Origin: Adiantum capillus-veneris
Taxonomy: Eukaryota > Streptophyta > Polypodiopsida > Polypodiales > Pteridaceae
Reading direction: 5' to 3'
Assembly (NCBI GenBank): GCA_014529385.2
Contig: CM043946.1
Location: forward strand, 19,239,077 to 19,303,076
DNA length: 64,000 nucleotides
Position numbers and translations under genes: made by a program. The notes beneath the pieces were generated by a model. It ran no database searches, was not told the origin of the DNA, and was given only the letters and a program-made list of their open reading frames with translations. Position 1 is the stretch's first letter. Every line of letters begins with the position of its first letter. Positions 32,250 through 43,759 of the stretch are shown here, piece by piece.

Positions 32250-33580
32250 AATGATTTTTTGGAGAAGAAGAATGCAGACCTCTTACCGGAGCATCGACCC
32301 TATGATTGTGCTATAGAGCTTTAGGAGGGAACCCAACCCCCTTTTGGCCCAATATACAAGCTATCTCAAGATGAATTGGTAGAATTACGGTAAAATATTG
32401 ATGAGAATCTTGCTAAGGGGTTCATACGGCATTCAAAGTCCCCAACAGGAGCTCCAATACTCTTTGTAAAAAAGAAGGACGGAACTCTCCGAATGTGCGT
32501 GGATTATAGGGGCCTAAACAAGATCACCATCAAGAATCACTTCCCCTTCCCTTGATCCCAGAGCTTCTTGAGTGCCTTGGCAAGGCAAGAATGTTTACAA
32601 AAATAGATCTTCGTGGTGCTTACAATCTAGTCAAAATCAAAGAAGGTGATGAATGGAAAACAGCCTTTCGGACAAGGTCTCATAAATGCCCCAGCTGTTT
32701 TTCAACATTTAATGAATGATATCTTTCGGGAGTATTTGGATTATTTTGTGGTAATATATTTGGATGATATCTTGATATTTTCCATGGATCAAGAAGAGCA
32801 TGAGCACCATGCATGATTAGTGCTTGAAAAGCTTCGTGCATCAGGGTTATATGCAAAGTTGGAGAAGTGCCCTTTTCATCAATCTAAGGTGGAATTTCTT
32901 GGTTATGTAATTTCTGAAAAAGGAATCTCCATGGATCCAAAGAAGGTTCAAACCATCCTTGATTGGGAGACACCCGCCTCGGTAAGAGATGTTCAATGTT
33001 TTCTCGGATTTGCAAATTTTAATCGTATCTTTATACAGGGATACTCCAAGGTGGTAACAACACTCACAAGGTTGACATGCCATAATAAGTTTGTCTGGGA
33101 CTCAGAGGCCGCGAAAGCATTTCAGACTCTCAAGAAAGCTTTCATGACCGCACCCATTCTAATTCACGTAGATCCTACAAGGCCTTTTATCCTAGAAACA
33201 GACGCTTCAGATTTTGCCCTTGGCGCTATTCTATCCCAAGTAGGAGAGGATGGTCAGGTACATCCAGTGGCTTTTCATTCCCGCAAGTTCTCAGCTGCAG
33301 AAATCAATTATGAAATCCATGACAAAGAGCTCTTAGCAATCATCGACTCCTTTGACACTTGGCGTCACCTACTTGAAGGAGCTCCTCATAAGATCACTGT
33401 CTATATAGATCACAAGAATTTGGAATACTTCATGACATCCCGCGTCTTGAATCGTCATCAAGCCAGGTGGAGTGGTATCCTATCAAGGTTTGATTTCCTT
33501 ATCTCTTATAGACCTGGCCGTCAACAAGCTAAGCCAGATGCCTTATCAAGAAGATCCTACCTTGCACCTAGAGAAGGCAA
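32250..33580 (+). pseudogene. Reverse transcriptase and RNase H of the chromovirus
   Basis: RT is broken by stops. [20 protein letters not shown] and [17 protein letters not shown] are legible at 32440-32550. A gap and shift follow, then a catalytic-region text near 32750 ([12 protein letters not shown]). The thumb and RNase H are open from 32820: CPFHQSKVEFLGYVISEKGI, FLGFANFNRIFIQGYSK, ILETDASDFALGAILSQ, VAFHSRKFSAAEINYEIHDK and DALSRRSYL. The RNase H catalytic Asp and Glu positions appear kept. Confidence 0.85.
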
Positions 33581-34855
33581 CGCAACATTTGATCAACAAG
33601 AGTCAGTGATTTTGAAACCTGAGCAGCTTAAGCTAAATGCCACTATAAGCCAAGCTCCTGAAGATTCTACTTTTCTTTCTAAGGTGAAGACGCAAATTGC
33701 CAAAGACCCACTTGCTCAGAATATTAGACAACAACTACAAGGACAAGAGGTTAATGAGGAATTTCAAGAAATTGATGGACTAATTTACTATAAGGGTCTT
33801 CTCTATATTTCTCCAGGACCAACATGCTTGGAGGTACTTCAGCAACGGCATGATCTTCCATCACCAGGGCATTTTTGGGGTTAATAAGAAAATTGAGCTT
33901 CTCTCCCATGACTTTTGGTGGCCTCAAATGTGGAAGCTTGTCAAGGAGTATGTAGGCACTTGTGACACTTGCAATAGATCAAAGGCCCCTCATCATCGTC
34001 CTCATGGGTTACTCCACCCCTTGCCCATTCCAACCAAACCATGGTCATCCATCTCCATGGATTTCATTATAGAGCTACCCTTGTCACAAGGATTTGACTC
34101 CATTTTAGTAGTCGTGGATCGGTTTACAAAAATGGCACACTTCATTCCAACCACTAAAACCATCACCAGCAAGGGTACAACCAAGCTCTTTCTACAACAT
34201 ATCTATCATTATCACGGATTACCGAATGACATAGTTTCTGATTGAGGCCCACAATTCATCGCTTGGAAAAGCTTATTCAAGCTACTCGGAGTACAAATCA
34301 ACGTCTCCTCAGCCAATCACCCACAAAGTGATGGACAAACAAAGAGAGTAAATCAAGTTTTGGAACAGTATCTCTGTTGTACTATCAATTATCACCAGGA
34401 TAATTGGGTCGAGCTCCTACCGCTAACAGAATTCTCCTATAATAACAATTTTCATGCCTCCACCCGTCACACTCCATTCTTTGCTAATTATGGTCAACAT
34501 CCCAAATAGGATATCCACAGACACTATCAATTCAACAATCTAGCTGCTATTCATCTTACACAACAATTATCTGCAATTCACAAAGAACTTACGATTCATA
34601 TCAAAGAAGCTCAATCCAAGTATAGGGAAAGTGCAGATCTCCATCACATGCAGCATCCAAAATACAAAGAAGGGGATAAAGTGTGGCTCCTCCGACGTGA
34701 TCTGCGTTCGTCTCGTCCCTATCAAAAGCTTGATTATCGAAGGCTTTGCCCATTTAAAATTATCCGTAAAGTCAATTCAGTCACCTATCGACTCCGATTT
34801 CCCTCATCCATGACAATCCATCCGGTCTTTCATGTCAGTCCTAGAACCTTGTAAC
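33581..34855 (+). pseudogene. Integrase of the chromovirus
   Basis: Zinc domain: the HDLPSPGHFG region, with CDTCNRSK at 33960-33985; a shift occurs between 33850 and 33884. Core: SMDFIIELPLSQGFDSIL (first Asp), a TGA near 34243 just after NDIVSD (second Asp), and HPQSDGQTKRVNQVLEQ, where Lys-Arg stands at the place of the usual catalytic T/E-R text. The C-terminal domain HPKYKEGDKVWLLRRDL is open from 34648 to the stop at 34854. Inactive. Confidence 0.83.
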
Positions 34856-34879
34856 ACATCTAAGATCCCAGGAAGATCT

Positions 34880-35110
34880 CTAAAACCATCTCCTCCGGTT
34901 GAGATTCAAGGACATGACGAATACGAGGTCGAGAAAGTCCTAGATTCTTGAGTTTCGCGTGGCAGGTTACAGTACTTGGTGCATTGGAAAGGCTATGATG
35001 TTAGTGAACAAACCTGGGAACCAACACACAATCTACAACATGCATCTCTCAAAGTCCAAGAGTTCCATCAACAACATCCATGGAAGCCCAACTCAAGGAA
35101 CACCACAGCT
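34880..35110 (+). pseudogene. Chromodomain at the integrase C-terminus
   Basis: The frame reads EYEVEKVLDS, a stop, then [19 protein letters not shown]. These are the conserved aromatic positions and the WKGY/WEP motifs of a chromodomain. In chromoviruses this domain directs insertion to marked chromatin. A TGA inside it breaks the fusion. Confidence 0.85.
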
Positions 35111-35129
35111 CCTCATGGAACTCGTCGCT

Positions 35130-35143
35130 AAAGGAGGGGGTAA
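35130..35143 (+). promoter_or_regulatory. Polypurine tract of the chromovirus
   Basis: AAAGGAGGGGGTAA lies directly before the TGTCATGG start of the 3' LTR. It primes plus-strand synthesis. Confidence 0.85.
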
Positions 35144-35822
35144 TGTCATGGATTCTTAAGATTCAGTTGCTGCCTGCATCATCACCTATGTCATCGCCTA
35201 CATCATCGCTAAAAGAATCTAGAAGGATCTAGAAGATTCTAGAAACATGGAGAAGATTTCGGAAGAATCTAGAAGTTTTTGGAAAGCTTTAGAAAGTTGA
35301 AGAAGGATCTAGAAGGTTCTAGAAGGATCCAAAAGGCTCTAGAAGAATCTAGAAGGATCAAGAAGTTTCTAGAACCTTGGAGAAGATTCCATAAATAATC
35401 TAAAAGTTTCTAGAAAGCTCTAGAAAGTTGAATAAGGATCCAGAAGGTTCTAGAAGAACTAGAAGGATCAAGAAGGTTCTAACCTCCTCAAGTAACCTAG
35501 AAAGTCCTAACCTCCTCAAGTAACCTCCTCAAGCACTAGTATAAATAGGGGTCTTGGGCCACAAGCCCCTCAGTCTTGCCAACACCAATTGTGAGGCTCC
35601 TAAGAGGAAATCCCTCTTCTAGTTCTTGTCTTATGTTCAAGTCTTGTTCTTGCAATCAAGCTTTGTCTTGTACTCAAGTCATGTAATCCAAGTCTTGTAT
35701 CTAGCTCTCTTGATAAAGTATCAAGTCTTATAATCAATATTAAACTTATCATCAAGTCCAAGTTCTTGTACATTGTGAGCGCCTCCTCTTGCTCGCTTCT
35801 AGCTCTATACGCGCTCATAACA
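35144..35822 (+). repeat. 3' LTR of the chromovirus
   Basis: Starts TGTCATGGATTC and ends CTCATAACA, followed by the duplicated GCTAT. It has a TATA box at 35540-35547. It contains the six-unit heat-shock-element-like array at 35362-35389 and further imperfect ones, for example at 35230-35258. Confidence 0.95.
35362..35389 (+). promoter_or_regulatory. Six-unit heat-shock-element-like array, 3' LTR
   Basis: Same GAA/TTC/GAA/TTG/GAA/TTC order at exact 5-base spacing as at 30149-30176, although the surrounding repeats have gained and lost units. It would act on downstream DNA if functional. Confidence 0.7.
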
Positions 35823-36544
35823 GCTATGCTACGTATTCACTCACTACAAGAGGTCACTTGAATGGCGGGCGTCGGTATATGTGTGTGTATTTATGGAGGG
35901 AGCTAAAGTTTTTTTAAAAATTTCATTTTCAAATTTTCGACGCCTCTTTCGGCAGGTCTTCCGATGGAAGCGCGAATGCACAATCTGACGCCCCTTCCGA
36001 TGAGTGTTCCGACGCCTGTACCAGTAGCTGTACCGTCGGTACCTGCAAAAACCAAAACCACGGGCTTTCTCTGTGCATTTCTTCTAATTCTTGCACCACA
36101 TCTCAATCTCTCCTCTTCACGCTCTCTCACAGATCTGCTGCGATACACGCCGTCAGAGGTGCTAATCTTGCTTGTGGGTTAGCACATAACACTAAGGTAA
36201 GATTGTTTTCATGTTTACTTGTAGATTTAGGTCTTAGGGTTTAACTTTGTGTTTGTGTGTGCGTTTTTGCAGGTTCCAAGACTTTTACAACAACTTTCAT
36301 TGCTCAAATAGGACTAATGTGAGTGCTCAAACCTTTAAATGCATATTAAGTTTATTTAGCTTACTTTGTATATTAAGAAAAAAATATCATGCTTTAAACT
36401 TTCAATGCTTTAAAAGAAATTAGGATTTGTTATGTGAAATTTCATTTTAAGTTATGAAAAAAAATTGTTTATGAAAAATTCATGTTTTGAAGAAAATTTT
36501 TATTAAATTATGTCGTTTTCCAAATGATGTAGTTGATGAGGTTT

Positions 36545-36825
36545 ATATTTTAAGTTAAGTTTAAGTTACAATTTAAGTTAGATTAGGTTAGGTTACTTTA
36601 AGTTAAGCTACGTTGTTATGTTAGGTTAGGTTAGGTTATCTTATATGTTAGGTTAGATTAAGTTAAGCTACGTTAGGTTAAGTTATATTAGGTTAGGTTA
36701 GGTTAAGCAACGTTAAGTTAGGTTAGATTATCTTATATGTTAGGTTAGGTTAAGTTAATCTACGTTAGGTTATGTTACGCTAGGTTAGGTAAAGCTACAT
36801 TAGGTTAAATTAGGTTAAGCTACTT
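36545..36825. repeat. GGTTA-type degenerate pentanucleotide array
   Basis: Irregular runs of GGTTA/AGTTA with CTACGTTA interruptions. The array continues at 37495-38115 on the far side of the palindromes. Confidence 0.88.
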
Positions 36826-37500
36826 CGTTCGACAATACGGCAAGCTATAGAGCTTACCCATAGTGCATATTAAAAACAACACAATGGCGATCCGTTCTTC
36901 AATACGGCAAGCCATAAAGCTTACCCACAACACATATGCATGGTGGGCAAGCTCTATGGCTTTCCGTATTGCCGACAGCTCGCCATTGTGTTGTTTATAT
37001 GTCCGCGAGTGGATTTCAAATCCTAAAATAGCACCATGGCGAGCCGTTTGGCAATACGGCAAGCCATAGATCTTGCTTACAATGCATATGCATTGTGGGA
37101 AATCTTTATGGCTTGCCATATTGCCAAATGGCTCGCCATGGTATTGTCTATATGTTTGCGAGCGATTTTCAAGCACTAAAATTACCTCGTGCCCCTAAAA
37201 CAACACAATGGCGATCCGTTTGGAAATACAACAAGCTATAAAGATTGCCCACAAGGCGTATGCATTGTGGGCAAGCTCTATGGCTCGCCATATTGCCAAT
37301 GGCTCGCCATTGTGTTGTCTATATATCTGCGAGCGGTTTCCAGACCATAAAATCACTTCGCAACTCTAAAAACAACACAATGGTGAGCTGTTTGCCAAAT
37401 TGGCAAGCCATAGAGCTTGCCCACATCGCATATGCATTTTGGGCAAGCTGTATGGCTTGTCGTTTTGTTAAACACCTCACCATTGTGTTGTTTTTATGTT
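36826..37500. repeat. Tandem array of long palindromes
   Basis: Four large inverted repeats lie in a row, with centres near 36940, 37093, 37263 and 37432, preceded by a half unit at 36826-36870. Each has arms of about 55-60 bp: ACAACACAATGGCGAGCC, then GGCAAGCCATAGAGCTTGCC and TGCAT, mirrored to CATTGTGTTGT. Spacers between them begin AAAAT and contain GCGAG. Units diverge, but the arms remain paired with some mismatches. Confidence 0.9.
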
Positions 37501-37539
37501 ATGTTAGGTTAGGTTAGGTTTAGGTTATATGTTAGGTGA

Positions 37540-38160
37540 TATTATAGGTTAGGTTAGAGCTATCGATGGCATAATAGTCGAGAAAATACAAACAGACTTC
37601 GAATATGACTCATGTACTTCTAAAAACGCAAACGGACTTCAATTAGGTTAGGTTATAGGTTAGGTAGATGTTATAAGATAGGTTACATTAAGTTAGGTTA
37701 GGTATAGGTTTTATGCTAAGTTAGATTATAGGTTAGGCATAACGATTGTAGGTTAGGTTAGAGATAGCGTCAAATTAATAGTAGTAAAAACGCAATCAAA
37801 TTTCGAAGATGACTCGTAAACTTCTAAAAACGCAAACGGACTTCGGTTAGATTAGGTTATAGGTTAGGTAGATGTTATAAGTTATGTTAAATACATTAAG
37901 TTAAGTTAGGTATAGGTTTTATGTTAGGTTAGGCATAACAATTATAGGTTAGGTTAGAGCTATCATCAAATTAATAGTAGAAAAAACGCAATCAGACTTC
38001 GAAGATGACTCGTGTACTTCTAAAAACGCAAATGGACTTCAGTTAGGTTAATTTATAAGTTAGGTTACATTAAGTTAGGTTAGGGTTATGTTATAGGTTA
38101 AGCTAGATTATAGGTTAGGTTAGAGCTAGCATCAAATTAATAGTAGAAAAAACGCAATCA
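37540..38160. repeat. Tandem repeat of about 200 bp
   Basis: Three units each carry GATGACTCGTGTACTTCTAA (or variants), AAACGCAAACGGACTTC and a GGTTA-rich part. The key phrase starts near 37600, 37803 and 37999. Confidence 0.85.
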
Positions 38161-38162
38161 GA

Positions 38163-38510
38163 CTTCAAAAGTGCACACAGACTGAAAGAACCTTAATATA
38201 TAGTCATTGACCAATAAAAACGAGATTATTACCCTGTGGTCCTAATCTCCGTGCACCTCTAGACCGAGGTGTGCGGGGATCGGGCCTGGCTAGAGAATGT
38301 GAGGTTGTTAGAGCTAGCAGAAAATAGTTGAAAAGATGCAATCGGACTTCAAAAGTGCACACAGACTTCAAAAACTTTAATATATAGTCATTGAACAATA
38401 AAGACAAGATTATTACCCTATGGTCCTAATCTCCATGCACCTCTAGACCGAGGTGTGCGGGGATCGGGCCTGGCTAGAGAATGTGAGGTTGTTAAAGCTT
38501 GTAGTTATAA
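38163..38510. repeat. Tandem duplication of about 183 bp
   Basis: TTCAAAAGTGCACACAGACT through GGGGATCGGGCCTGGCTAGA and GAATGTGAGGTTGTT occurs at 38163 and again at 38346, with few differences. It lies just upstream of the transposase pseudogene. Confidence 0.92.
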
Positions 38511-38539
38511 CAACTAGAGTGTTTTAATTATTTGTTGCA

Positions 38540-40115
38540 TCATTGGTAGATAAAGTATGGACGATAGGATGGCGTGTCCTTGTGCGCATTGCAAGCATCA
38601 GATCTTTCAAAAACAAAAAAGCGACCAACATACGCAATCACGATATCTTTCCGATAGAGCAAGTACAAGACCTCTGTTATCAGTGTCTCTTTACGAGGAG
38701 CATGGTAGATTTTTGCTTGAAGGACATGTGCTACGTGGACCAAATATATGCAAACATGATATGTATCCACTGAAAGCGAGCGATTGGAAAAACATGTGGC
38801 TGGAGAGGGGAGATTGGATGCCACCTGGAATGAAAAAACTTTCTATTTTCCATGATCTCCCGTACTGGAGTGACCTGCTGATTAATCATTTGCTTGACCC
38901 AATGCACATCTTCAAGAATGTGGAGGAGATCATCTGGAAGACCATCACTGGAAAAAGGGAAAGCAAGGCCCATAGAGATGATGTGCAGGCTATGGGTTGA
39001 ATGCTAGAGATGTGGCCTTGACTTAAACCCAATGGAAAGTGGTCTATACCAAAAGGTCCATGGTTTCTGAGTCGCGCAGAAGAGCAACAAGTGAAGAAAA
39101 CTATATCTTCATTCAAGACTCCCACAGGGTGCACGCGATGTTTGAAAACGGCTTTTACGAGAGATGACAATATCAGTGGTCTTAAGTCCCACGATTGGCA
39201 CAAATTTTTATAGTTCATCTTACCAATTGCCATAAAGGGTTGTTTGACAGATGACATTAGAAGAACAATCTACAAAATTAGTGAGTTGGTACGCTGGATC
39301 AGTTCAAAAGAGATAAGAGAAGACAGCATCGATGCAGCACACTTAAATGCTATTGAAGCAGTGTGCATGGTGGAGAAGTACTTTCCAACAAATATTCTTA
39401 CCATATAAATGCATGTACTTGTGTGCATGTGTTCGATGAAGTTGTAGTTGCTGGGGTGGTCCATAGCAGGTGGATGTTCTTCTTGAAGAGATTTATGAAG
39501 ACTATAATGGTCCTCATCAGTGAATTTTTGGTCTCAATTGATCCAGAGATGCCCCGAATGTGGACTACTGAGGTCAACATCAAGGTGATAGGGGACAAGC
39601 CGCAGGGACAAGGCATTGTTAGGAAGATGTACATCACAATGTGAGAAAAGGTTATGAGATTTTTCCTTCTCAACTCAGACATCATGCAAAAGTGGCTAGA
39701 GAGGTACGAAGGGGAAAAGCAACAACGTTTGACAGATCGCCTTCAATTCAAGCACAACCGTGCAACTAGAAACCTTCCTTTTCCAGACCATCTTCAGAAA
39801 TTGCCCAACTTTCCAACGGGGCGGTGGTTAGATGCGACACTCTCATAGGCAAAGAGGACTGGAGTGTTGATTACTGAAGAGGAAGAGGAGATGTCAAGGG
39901 GTTGCGATTGGCATGTACATTTCACAACTTCCTTTCTGAGCTCTACATGAAAATTAGTTTGCTTTAATAATTTTTAGTCTGTTTCAATTTTGTGGCTGTA
40001 GTATCATAAATATGGAGCTTTGTGGTCGCATGGGAAGCACTTCAGAGTGCAATGGATCGACAAACAAAGGGTCACTTTCGACAGTGGTGTTAGGGCAAGC
40101 TTCAAGATACATTGT
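38540..40115 (+). pseudogene. CACTA transposase (TNP2/DUF4218-type)
   Basis: The frame 38557-39000 has WKNMWLERGDWMPPGMKK, LSIFHDLPYWSDLLINHLLD and PMHIFKNVEE. A DUF4218-like part continues in shifting frames: GLKSHDWHKFL (39178), LPIAIKGCLTDDIRRTIYK, then DEVVVAGVVHSRWMFFLKRF (39435). RLQFKHNRATRNLPFPDHLQ follows at 39740. The C-terminal YGALWSHGKHFRVQWID is at 40010-40070. Stops at 38998, 39211 and 39846 and several frameshifts show it is dead. It is cut off at about 40115. Confidence 0.82.
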
Positions 40116-43100
40116 TAGAGACCAGAAGGTGGCAGGTGACCAAGGTAGCTTAGTGTCCACCGAAGAGAGTGTAACTCAGGCAAGGCTAGATCCGCTAGCA
40201 CCGATTATTGAGGAAGGTAGTGATACTGATACTTCTTCAGACAAATCTTTCTTCATGATGGGTAGTGAACAGCCAGGAGGTTTCACCTATGATGGACCTA
40301 TGCGAGGAGGAAGCACCTCCCAAAATCCTTTGAGTGATTCCAAGCTCACGGTGATCTTCTTAGAGGGAACAAACTCGAGAGGAGCCCTAGTCTATTCTGA
40401 CTATTGAGGCAGCAAGTGCATTTGTATCGAAGAGAGACCAGCTCAAAGATTGGAGATAATCCGAGTGTATGATGATGGAGATAGATTCCGAGACGAAAAG
40501 GGGAACCACTATTTAATAGTTAGAAACCCTGAAGATTACAACAGATATGGAGATAACGTGGCGAAAGGGAAAATGGTTTCAAAAACTCAAGAACCGCCAC
40601 CGAACATTGATCGGCCCGGAGCTATTTTTATGTATGATAAGAAAACAACTAGGGTACCAACTTATAACGAGAACGTGGGAATCTACAAGCATGAGAGTGA
40701 GGGTATAGTCTCTTACTTTCATAGCAAAGAACCATACGTAAACGAATTAAGCAAAGACAAGGTTCTTTACTTATTCTCTTATGAAACTGCTACGGGGAAG
40801 GGCATAGTTTTTGTTGATAGATACGGGCGAGAATACCAACGTATTCTCCCAAAGGAAGTAGAAAGAGCAACAGGTCCAGGAGCATCAGCATATGCCCCTG
40901 AGGAAGTGCCGAGAGCCGCCCACACCCCAAGCAAGTCAATGAATCCTTTTTCAGATGAGTTTGACACTACCTCACATTCCACCTGACCGCAAGCATTCAA
41001 CAACCAAGACCAACCAGCAAACAAGCCATCATTGCAGGCATGGCTTTGACAGAGTGCAACAATGGAACCAGACCGAAACTGAGATGGTTATCAAACCGCA
41101 CGAGGACTCAGGGATTTGCAAGAACCACCACACTATTCAAGGTATGAGGCAGAGAGTAAGCCAAAAACACAAGGGTCAACAGAGCCTGGAGGACCACCCA
41201 TGGAATGAGTTCGAAGAGAAGAACCACCTCCAGCGAGAACTGTTAGAAATTATGGCTTAGGAGCACCATTGAGAGAGGAACCAGCCTATTACAGAAGGCC
41301 TGAGGAGGTGTATCAGCTGGGACGGGGTGATCCAATGATGAGATTTTTAGACCATCGAAGAATTAGACCTTCTCAAGTGCAAAAATGGGTAAACAAGAAA
41401 TACACAGAAAACAGAGACCCAAGAGTTCATGTAGCAGCCTTTGTGCGTGTAATTAGAGCCGAAGAGGTGTTAGATTTTCCCACCCAATTTGTAGGGTTTG
41501 GACTAACCCTAGAGGATGATGCTGCCACTTGGTTTGACTATGTGGAGCGTAGAGACTTTGAGTCGATGGAGGAAGTGTTTGACGAGTTTATTGAGGAATT
41601 CTCTCAAAAGGGAATAGCTCATAATACCGTCTCACAAATCCATAAATTCAAACAGAAAGATGGAGAATCTGTACGAAAGGCAGCCCTAAGACTAAAAAGA
41701 TATGTTAAGTTCTGTCCTATTGAAGAACTGCCAACTCAGTCCAGACTTATGCTGATATTCATCCAAGGACTAAGGAATGCAGATCTCTAGAAAGACTTAC
41801 ATATGAAGAGGAGCACGACGTTGAATGAGTTGACCAAAGAGGCTCTGTACCTTGTGGACAATTGTGCAGTCTACAAAGAAGGGGAGTTCAAGGACCTTGA
41901 TGACGATTCATCTTCACAGCAAAGTGGAAGCAAGTCTTCTAAGATAGCACCAAAAGGAGAAGTAGCGGTAAACCAGGAGCAGCTCGTAGATGAAGTGCTA
42001 AAAAAGATCAACTTGTACGCCAAACCCCAGGCTAAACAGCCCAAGTGGTGTGCTATTGAACAAAAATGGACAAACCATGGGACCGAGGAATGTTATTAGA
42101 ACAAGGGATATGTGAGGGAGAGACCTTATGCTCCCCAAGCTCCAGTAGCTTCCCCTCAAGTTCCACCGATGCCTAAATATCAAGCAGGCAACTTACCAGG
42201 ACCTGTAAGTGTAGAAAGACCACAACCGGTGTTGGGGCAACAACCACCCCCACTAGGATTACGACCAGTTGGTATAAGATACACACCAACGATAACTAAA
42301 TCAGAAGATAAGGCTTTGGTGCCTATGCATGCGTATTATGAAGATCCCAATGGATATACGGCAAACCCTGTCTATTATCCACGAAAAGAACCCTCTACAC
42401 CAGAACCATGGAGCATGATAGGAAATACAGGACCACCAACTGCTACACATGCAACAGGAGAAGGAAGATATAGCCTAGATGATAGGACCAGAACCATGGA
42501 GCATGATAGGAAATACAGGACCACCAACTGCTACACATGCAACAGGAGAAGGAAGATATAGCCTAGATAAATGAACACTGATGTTCATAGCCAATGGAGG
42601 CATGGGCGGACAGAGACATGCTTACCAGCAAAGAGGAGCTCAAGGAGCACCTCAACAACCCAAAGGACCCTGGTACAAGTGTGGTGGAGACCATTGGCTG
42701 AGAGACTGCCCTCATGATGAAATCATTAGAGTCAATGCGTATTGCCCAGAATGTGGAATTACTCATTTGATTCCCGATTGCCCTAAAAACCCGAGCAAAG
42801 GAGCAAAAACCACCTTGAACATGTTGAAAACAGTACCTTCCAGTGGAGGATCGGAAAATGAAACAACCATACCTATTCAAGCGGTAACACGGGCCCAAGC
42901 CCAAAGAAGGACGAACGAACCCATAGTTGAAGAACCAAAAACTGATGCTCAAAGTTCAGAAACGAAAAATCAAAGAAGCACTTGGAAAGCTAGAAAGGCG
43001 CGTAGGAAAGCCAGGAAGGAACGAGAGCAAACAGCCCTATCCGAGGAGTTGAAACATACAAAGAACAGATTGGAGCAGTTAGAGGATCTAGCTAGCTCAA

Positions 43101-43687
43101 GCTCACACACCACAGCAGCCGTAGCACCCAAGGAAATAGCAGAGTCCAAAAGTGCAGGATCAGGAGGATCTGTACTGGCAGACAAGGTAAACGAGCAGTT
43201 GGATACACTTCTAAAAGCTTATGAAGCTCGACTTAAAAAGAACCAAACCTAGGAGCAAAGGTGGATGACTTATCCATATGCAGAAATAGAAAAACAGAGG
43301 TTGGATATGTGTAAAAAGATGATTGAGACGACTCAATCATTGATGGAAGAACCGCTGGGTAAACCTGCAATTTGGCATGAGGCACCAGCTCCAACCCCTA
43401 TCCAACCAACATTAGAGAAACATGAGGAAACAAAGGAAAGACTCACTAATGACTATGAGTCCAAAGGAGAGTCTATCATAGTGCCAAATACCACCGATGG
43501 GGCAAGTGACGAGTTCCACCCTAAAATATTGGCAGAAATGTGTAAGGATTGTAACGGTCTAGATGATCTGTGGAAGCAAATCCGTGAGGCCAATGAGGCT
43601 AATAGGACGAGTAACCACATGAATAGCACGAGAAAAGAAAAGAATGTGATCTTACCTCCTATTGAAGAATTTGAGGCAAGATCGTAG
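40116..43687 (+). pseudogene. gag polyprotein region of the giant gypsy element
   Basis: A long region with N-terminal unknown sequence (open at 40450-40986). The capsid-like domain is at 41269-41790 (VHVAAFVRVIRAEEVLDFPT, WFDYVERRDFESMEEVFDEF, RLMLIFIQGLRNADL). Two zinc knuckles follow: CGGDHWLRDCPHDE and CPECGITHLIPDCPK (42690-42800). A basic/coiled part (RKARRKARKERE) ends it. Frames at 41269, 41803 and 42112 are the same frame, separated only by TAG codons at 41788 and 42097. A shift then occurs at an 88-bp tandem duplication. From 42581 the next frame is interrupted by TAG at 43250 and 43685. Confidence 0.82.
42399..42574. repeat. 88-bp tandem duplication in gag
   Basis: ACCAGAACCATGGAGCATGA through TATAGCCTAGAT occurs at 42399-42486 and again at 42487-42574, nearly identical. 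Since 88 is not divisible by 3, it explains why gag changes from one frame before it to the next frame after it. Confidence 0.93.
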
Positions 43688-43759
43688 ATTAACTTTGAGA
43701 TACATTCACAAGGGGGAGACCAAGGATCTATTAGTTCGGGGCACAGCCAACCAGACTCT

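Larger units (their letters stand above)
30009..35822 (+). mobile_element. Ty3/gypsy chromovirus, complete with both LTRs
   Basis: 5' LTR 30009-30613, gag, protease, RT, RNase H, integrase, chromodomain, a polypurine tract AAAGGAGGGGGTAA, and 3' LTR 35144-35822. The 5-bp target duplication GCTAT is exact (30004-30008 and 35823-35827). The chromodomain after integrase marks a chromovirus. Multiple stops, frameshifts and a changed protease motif make it non-autonomous. The LTRs differ by many small indels in their repeat-rich U3 region, so the insertion is not very recent. The site lies inside the hAT transposase. Confidence 0.95.
35842..40115 (+). mobile_element. CACTA (En/Spm-type) transposon, 5' portion
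   Basis: The canonical terminal sequence CACTACAAGAGGTCA begins at 35842. It is preceded by ACT, a possible 3-bp duplication whose partner is not in the window. Subterminal CCGACGCC/TTCCGA-type repeats follow at 35938-36020. The interior carries palindrome arrays and GGTTA-rich DNA, then a TNP2/DUF4218-type transposase pseudogene. The right end is missing: near 40115 the sequence changes to gag of the giant gypsy element. Confidence 0.78.

Noticed and set aside
36545-38115. Telomere or ancient telomere fusion
   Set aside because: The unit is not the plant heptamer, the runs are irregular and they lie inside a CACTA element.
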